Of a DNA stretch of 64,000 nt, positions 59,093 to 64,000 are shown piece by piece (the stretch's first letter is position 1; the number at the start of each line of letters is the position of its first letter). The DNA comes from Aralia elata (Eukaryota; Streptophyta; Magnoliopsida; Apiales; Araliaceae): positions 88,777,766 to 88,841,765 of the forward strand of contig CM068382.1 of NCBI GenBank assembly GCA_034770075.1, written 5' to 3'. The position numbers and the translations under genes are program-made. The notes under the pieces are model-generated. The model had not been told where the DNA came from. It did not search any database and was given only the letters and a program-made list of their open reading frames with translations.

Positions 59093-60150
59093 TGTTAGAG
59101 TCTGCATGATAATTTGATGATGATATGATTAATGTATATTTGTACTAGTAGCTTTTCTAAAGTCCTTATTGAGATTGTTATGTACAAGGACTTAGAGTAG
59201 AAAAGATCAAATTTGTTAAGTTGATCTTAAAAGCTAAAATGTTATATAGATGATAGGATAAAATCGATCGTATTGTTAAACGATCGTAAGGTTACTCTAC
59301 TGTTTTAAAGTGTAAATGATGATCGTAGAGCATCTAGCGTTTGATCACAGAGCCTACCAGTGTTCAAAGAGTAAAGTTAAAATTGCAAAGCATGTTATAA
59401 GATCGCAGAGTTCACTAAGGATCGTATAGTGAAGATCAGATCACAGAGTGAATATAAGATCGTATAGTATAAAAAAGTCCGCAGAGTCTGCTCAAGCATC
59501 GTAGAGATCAAATTCGTAGAGCAGATTGTAGAGAGCACAATCGTAGAGTGTCTCTCTACTCGTAGAGCAAAACGAAGAGCTCAGTACGTTGAGCAAAGTC
59601 AAGCATAGATTCTACGTTCCTCATCAAACTCTATGATCAACTCATTTCGTAGAGCAAGTCAGATCTGACAATGGGTGCGGTATAGATTGAAGAGCCCAAA
59701 GCATTCACCAAACATCTTTAGTTGAAATCGAAGATCAGAGCATGTTTGTGTCTAACAGTTAGTTTAGCGAAAGCGACATCACCCATGTGTTAGGTAAAGT
59801 TGCAGACTGATGTGACAGGTCAAAGTCGCAAAGCAAGCTGACATAACAGCCTAAGAAGTCAAGGATCTTGGAGTATCTGAGCATTAAATGCACAACGGGA
59901 ACCTTGCAATGGGAAGATCTCAAGAGGTCTATATAAGAGCAAACATATTTCAAATCAAACTAACGATTACAAGAACAATCAAGCTGAAACTCTGTCAGAA
60001 CTCTAACAGACCACTCTACAAAACTGCTACTAAGCACCTGGTCGATCTTAAAGCCGCTTAGTAGCACCTCAGACAACTACACTTACTCTCACTGACTCAT
60101 TGTCTTAGTGACAATCTTCCAAGTCTAAGTTTAATTACTATTAAAATATT
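59093..60150 (+). repeat. SIRE-like 3' LTR, partial
   Basis: Begins TGTTAGAGTCTGCATGATAA after the polypurine tract. About a dozen copies of TCGTAGAG or near variants lie at 59320-59680. A promoter-like TCTATATAAGAGC is at 59928-59940. The T/C-rich end and termination motif seen at 43.59 kb are absent, so the LTR is cut off near 60150. Confidence 0.65.
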
Positions 60151-60866
60151 TTTTAAAGTGTTCTTAATTTTATTTTATTTATTTTAAAGCAATTCAAAAA
60201 ATAGGTTCTGCTCATTTTTTAGGGAAAACCAAATAGCCTGTGGGCGCAAATAAGTTGAATGTCTACAGCCAGTGCTCCTTAATTTGCCTTGATGACGGGA
60301 CTAACGTAGGGGATGGGATGAATTTAAGAATGAAATTAACATAGTCAGTGGAAGATTTTTAACGGGCAGATGATTATTTTAGTTTTGCTTTATGGTGATG
60401 ATTGTTTTATTTATTTTAAAGTAATTCAAATTTAAAATAAAAACCAAATTTAATAGGACTTTTTTTAATACATGATCCATGACAATTTAAATTGATTTCT
60501 GCAATTGTCGTCCAATCCAACAGAACATGATGATGGCGTAATATCATTATAAGATTTAATAATAAATTTTGATACAAAAAATAAAAATAAATTATTAATA
60601 TTTAATTGTGAGCCTTTGATAATTGTTTATTTAAGTAAAGTTTGTATTGAATCTATAAGTAATGGTAAGTTAATTTGAAATTCAAAAAACTATTTTATAA
60701 TCATTATATATATATATATATATATTAAATACATAAGAAATTAAAATTAATCTTATTTAAAAAATAAATCTGTGCTTCGTGAGGTACAGTTAGTTAGTTT
60801 GATTCATAATTCATAAACACATTTTTGATTCATCATTCATACATAGATTTTTGGTACCAACTGCTA

Positions 60867-61130
60867 TACTTCTTCTCTTTAAAAATATAAGTTAATTATT
60901 GACTTTTTGAAATAAAGATAAGATATTTTCAAACTCAAAATTGATATAAATTTTCTTAATTTTAATTAAAATAATAATAAATATTGTAAATTATTTAAAA
61001 TATATTACTTATAATAAGATTTACTGTTTTATAATTGTTAATGAATTATCTTAATTTTATATTTAATTTCTTTTTAAAAATTAGCTTTTAGAAGTCAATA
61101 ATTTATAATTTGGAACAAACCTAGATAGTA
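60867..61130. mobile_element. Degenerate Stowaway-like MITE
   Basis: TACTTCTTCTCTTTAAAAAT on the left against the complement of AATTTGGAACAAACCTAGAT plus AGTA on the right, with an inner TTATTGAC/GTCAATAA pair. Confidence 0.5.
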
Positions 61131-61629
61131 TAACGAATTGTTCTTATTAGTATTTTCACAAGGTTCGTGGTTCAGGAAGCGGGGACAGAACCAATGAAAA
61201 TGAGACTTACTTTTGAAATATCAATTTTGTTTACAAAAAATATGTTTCATAAAATATCAATTATGAACTAATATATTGATCATATTTAATATTGAAAAGC
61301 TCATCAACACCGTGCGAAACACAGACAACATCAATAATAATTTATTATGTTAATTATTAAGATAATTAATTAACTACAAGAAAAATATTTAACCAGGATT
61401 TAAAAAAAAGATATTGTAGTTGTTAAATTATGAAATATTTAAATAATAAATTATTGAATTATATATTGTACAGTATTTCGATCAATTATTAAAGTAAACA
61501 TTAAAAAAATAGTTATGTTAATTTTATTTAAGTCTGTGATGGAATTCTATATTAATGTTTATATTGACAAATTAAATTTGCTTGAAATTCTTATTTGAAT
61601 AGAACTATAAAACTCAAAGTTTAGTATGT

Positions 61630-61919
61630 TACTACCTCCATTCCATAATAATAGTCGTTTTAGCTTCATGCAGATGAATTAAGAAAATCATTTAATACCA
61701 TTATTTAATAATTAAAATTTATATGAAATTTCATCACTACCTCTTTATGGGAAGTTGAAAACTACTAATACAAGGGAGAAAATTTCTTGGGATAATGAGA
61801 GAAGTTAGGGGTGATAGAGGAAAGAAAATAATTTATTCCCCTAAAAAGTTGTAAATGACAAATAAATTGGAACAAATTTTTTCTTCTAAAAAGTCAATTA
61901 TTATGGAATGGAGGTAGTA
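61630..61919. mobile_element. Stowaway-like MITE, well preserved
   Basis: Left end TACTACCTCCATTCCATAAT and right end ATTATGGAATGGAGGTAGTA are perfect inverted repeats. 290 bp. The good preservation suggests recent insertion. Confidence 0.85.
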
Positions 61920-62483
61920 TAATTTAGTTATGGCAATTAGTTAGTAATGAATCCAATATAATTTTTCACTAATTTTATAGTTATTTCTTTTTTTTAAAAA
62001 AAACTCCCAGATATTATTTATAAAATTAATCATGTGTTTTGGTAAAATATCAAGTTTTAATAAATTTAACTTAGTTAGAATATTAATTTAATAATTAAAT
62101 TCACGACTAATATCTATATAATTAAATCGCGTAATATGTTAAGAGATTTTTTTTGATATCTTAATAAAATTGTAATAATGAAATTATCTTATATAAAATT
62201 TCGTAAAATATGTTATCTTAATTACAAAAGAATGTGATAAAAAATCTTGTAATTAAATTGGTAAAATTAAAAATAAAAACTCTTTTAAAAGTTTCTTTTC
62301 CTATCTATATAAAAATAAAAAATATCTTCCTGTTTTTTAATGGGTTGGATTTATTTTGAATACTTTATAAATTTGGATAGTATATATATCTAAGTATTAC
62401 AAATTTAGATAATACTTATAGTAATTTGGATAAGAAAGTAAAAAAGTTGAATTAAAAATTTATAAAACTAAATTTGTGAAGTT

Positions 62484-62815
62484 GATGACTTGAAGGTGCA
62501 CGATATAATGAGCCGCTGGTGTAAGCTTATTGATTGATAGACTCGATAACATTTTTGAACATTGTTCGAGTTTTTTTGTTTTGTTGTTTTATTCTGCGCT
62601 TTTTTTTTTTTTTTTTTTTTTTTGGTGCTTTAGTTGGACATAGGAAAACAAACAACAAACAAATAAAACTAGACATGATCAGACATAATTTTGTGAAACA
62701 TAAATCCAAATACATATTCTTACCATGGACAATCTAAGCCTCAAGGCTCGTTATATAATTTTGAGAGGTTACTTTACTCATTAATTTTGAACTGAACGCT
62801 TTAACATGATAGTAA
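62484..62815. repeat. 3' flank of kinase copy C, duplicated at 1939-2290
   Basis: Shares GAAGGTGCACGATATAATGA and AACAATCTAAGCC-like blocks with 1939-2290. It includes a T-run of about 24 (62600-62623). Confidence 0.75.
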
Positions 62816-62833
62816 TTGAATATTGAGTTCTTA

Positions 62834-63652
62834 TTACCGCACCTCAGTTATAGAATCATCGGATTGTACTATCAACTCTGGAGAACTTGGTTCTTGATCC
62901 TCAACTGGCACCTCTTGTGGACAAAGAAAAGGCTTGGGAGGCATTACAAGAACTTCAAGATCTGCTTCCAGCATCTCAGCAACTTTATTCATTGAGGGAC
63001 CATCAGTTGGCTTCATTTGTATACACCATAATGCCACTATTATCATCTTTCTTATCAACTTCTTTTCTTCTTCAGTAGCATCTTCCATTTCAATCTCTTT
63101 TTCTTAGCTAAATTAAATTTGACTTGCCTCATCCACAAATGGATTCAAGTTTTTCCTTCGGTTTGCCATTTCCATTAACAACATTCCAAAATTATAAACA
63201 TCAGCTTTGTATGAAACACCACCAATGTTTTTGTAGAATAACTCTAGAGCCATTAAGCCCATTGTTCCTCTTGTTTCAGTCAGATTTACAATGTCATCAT
63301 CCGTGGCATATAATTTTGCAAATTCAAAATTTGAAATCTTAGGATTGAAATTCTCGTCAAGCAGAATGTTGTGAGAGTTGATATCAAAATGGAAGATTTG
63401 CATGTCACAACCTCGGAGTCAATTCCATTGGCCACTTTATAGGAAATCTCATACATCTTTTCGTAACTCAAGGAAATAGTTGCTTTTTCTTCTTCTCGAG
63501 GAAAAATGTATTTTTTGAGAGACCCATTAGGTATGAAATCATAGATTAAAGCACGCTTTCCACCCTCAAAGCAAAAGCCCATGAGTTGCACGACATTTAC
63601 ATGATGAATTCTTCCAACTGTAGCAACTTCATTCATGAATTCTTGCCCTGTT
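62834..63652 (-). pseudogene. LRK10-like receptor kinase, copy C (truncated, dead)
   Basis: Only the kinase domain from NEVATVGRIHHVNVV onward is present. The N-lobe with G-loop and ATP lysine, the membrane segment and the ectodomain are missing. A deletion of about 10 bp near 63416 (loss of the YLHRG region) shifts the frame, and a second deletion of about 20 bp near 63112 removes FPSWVYD-type sequence. Catalytic motifs are mutated: HFDINSHN, NFE in place of DFG, MALE in place of MAPE. The C-terminal tail (MPPKPFLCPQEVPVE...SITEVR) is close to copy B. At 63653 the gene is joined directly to DNA homologous to 7605-7955. Confidence 0.85.
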
Positions 63653-63654
63653 GC

Positions 63655-64000
63655 AATATTAAGTAGTTATCTATTATTTAAAATGAACAAATAACAAGTA
63701 GGTAAGAATATAATATGAAATTTTAGAAAACAAAGATGAAACTAATATTCCAACCTATAACTAAGAAGGAATCTAAGAACTAAAACTATAAAGGATGCTG
63801 CTATAAACAATGACAAACTGGTAATACAATTTTAAAAATTCTAGCTGAAAGTTCAATTTAAAGAGGATATTGGATACTTGGTTCTTGAAGAGGATCCATT
63901 GTTCCATTCATATAGTGGACCTATAGAGCAGGTTTTTCTGTCATGTATAACAAATTGCAGCCTCCCTGGTGTGCTTCATAAACAAAACTGTTGATTATGT
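63655..64000. repeat. Duplicate of 7605-7955
   Basis: Nearly identical, starting CAATATTAAGTAGT, with a 10-bp insertion near 63977. It continues past the window edge. Confidence 0.85.

Larger units (their letters stand above)
60151..62483. other. AT-rich intergenic DNA, no gene
   Basis: Two MITEs and an AT microsatellite (60706-60726) are the only features I recognise. Confidence 0.6.

Overview
This window is nuclear plant DNA, most likely from a eudicot. It is AT-rich and intron-bearing, and it is packed with plant transposable elements: Copia and Gypsy LTR elements, CACTA, hAT, MULE and Stowaway-like MITEs, and small Helitrons. The only host genes I can support are receptor-like kinases of the LRK10-like (WAK-associated ectodomain, non-RD kinase) type. 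I cannot name the species.

Layout. Bases 1-1690 hold nothing assignable. From 1.7 to 8.4 kb there is a small Helitron, MITEs and a dead kinase copy (copy A, minus strand, 4461-5609). From 8.4 to 13.7 kb lies a rearranged, non-autonomous Gypsy element on the minus strand. From 15.0 to 25.1 kb is the best gene (copy B, minus strand). Its ectodomain exon is 24274-25135 and its transmembrane-kinase exon is 15753-16892. A 5.06-kb Copia element (18342-23397) sits in the intron between them, with a clean 5-bp target duplication and an empty paralogous site in copy A.

From 25.2 to 41.2 kb there is a three-unit direct array of sequence that resembles the upstream region of gene B. The first unit carries a Stowaway-like MITE. 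In units 2 and 3 that MITE is interrupted by a hAT-like element (8-bp duplication), and the flank is interrupted by a CACTA element (3-bp duplication, seen at both ends in unit 2). Unit 1 preserves both empty sites, so the order of events can be read from the sequence.

From 41.2 to 60.2 kb lie remains of SIRE/Maximus-like Copia material: an LTR with a tRNA-Met primer site at 41.2-43.6 kb, lysine-rich, proline-rich and coiled-coil extra ORF remnants at 52.7-58.9 kb, then a polypurine tract and a partial 3' LTR. Between these parts are about 8.4 kb of unrelated DNA carrying a CACTA end, a MULE-type MITE, a MITE with an internal minisatellite, a tandem duplication and a Helitron end. No gag-pol is present there. 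The extra ORF is itself interrupted by a 2.56-kb insertion with 26-bp inverted ends. From 62.5 kb to the end is a third kinase copy (copy C, minus strand), truncated and joined to DNA homologous to 7.6-8.0 kb.

How it fits together. This is one receptor-kinase cluster that grew by segmental duplication and was filled by nested transposons. Copies A and C share the same kinase-killing changes, so they descend from an already defective copy. B alone keeps a full set of kinase motifs, but whether its two exons are still spliced across the Copia insertion is not shown by the sequence.
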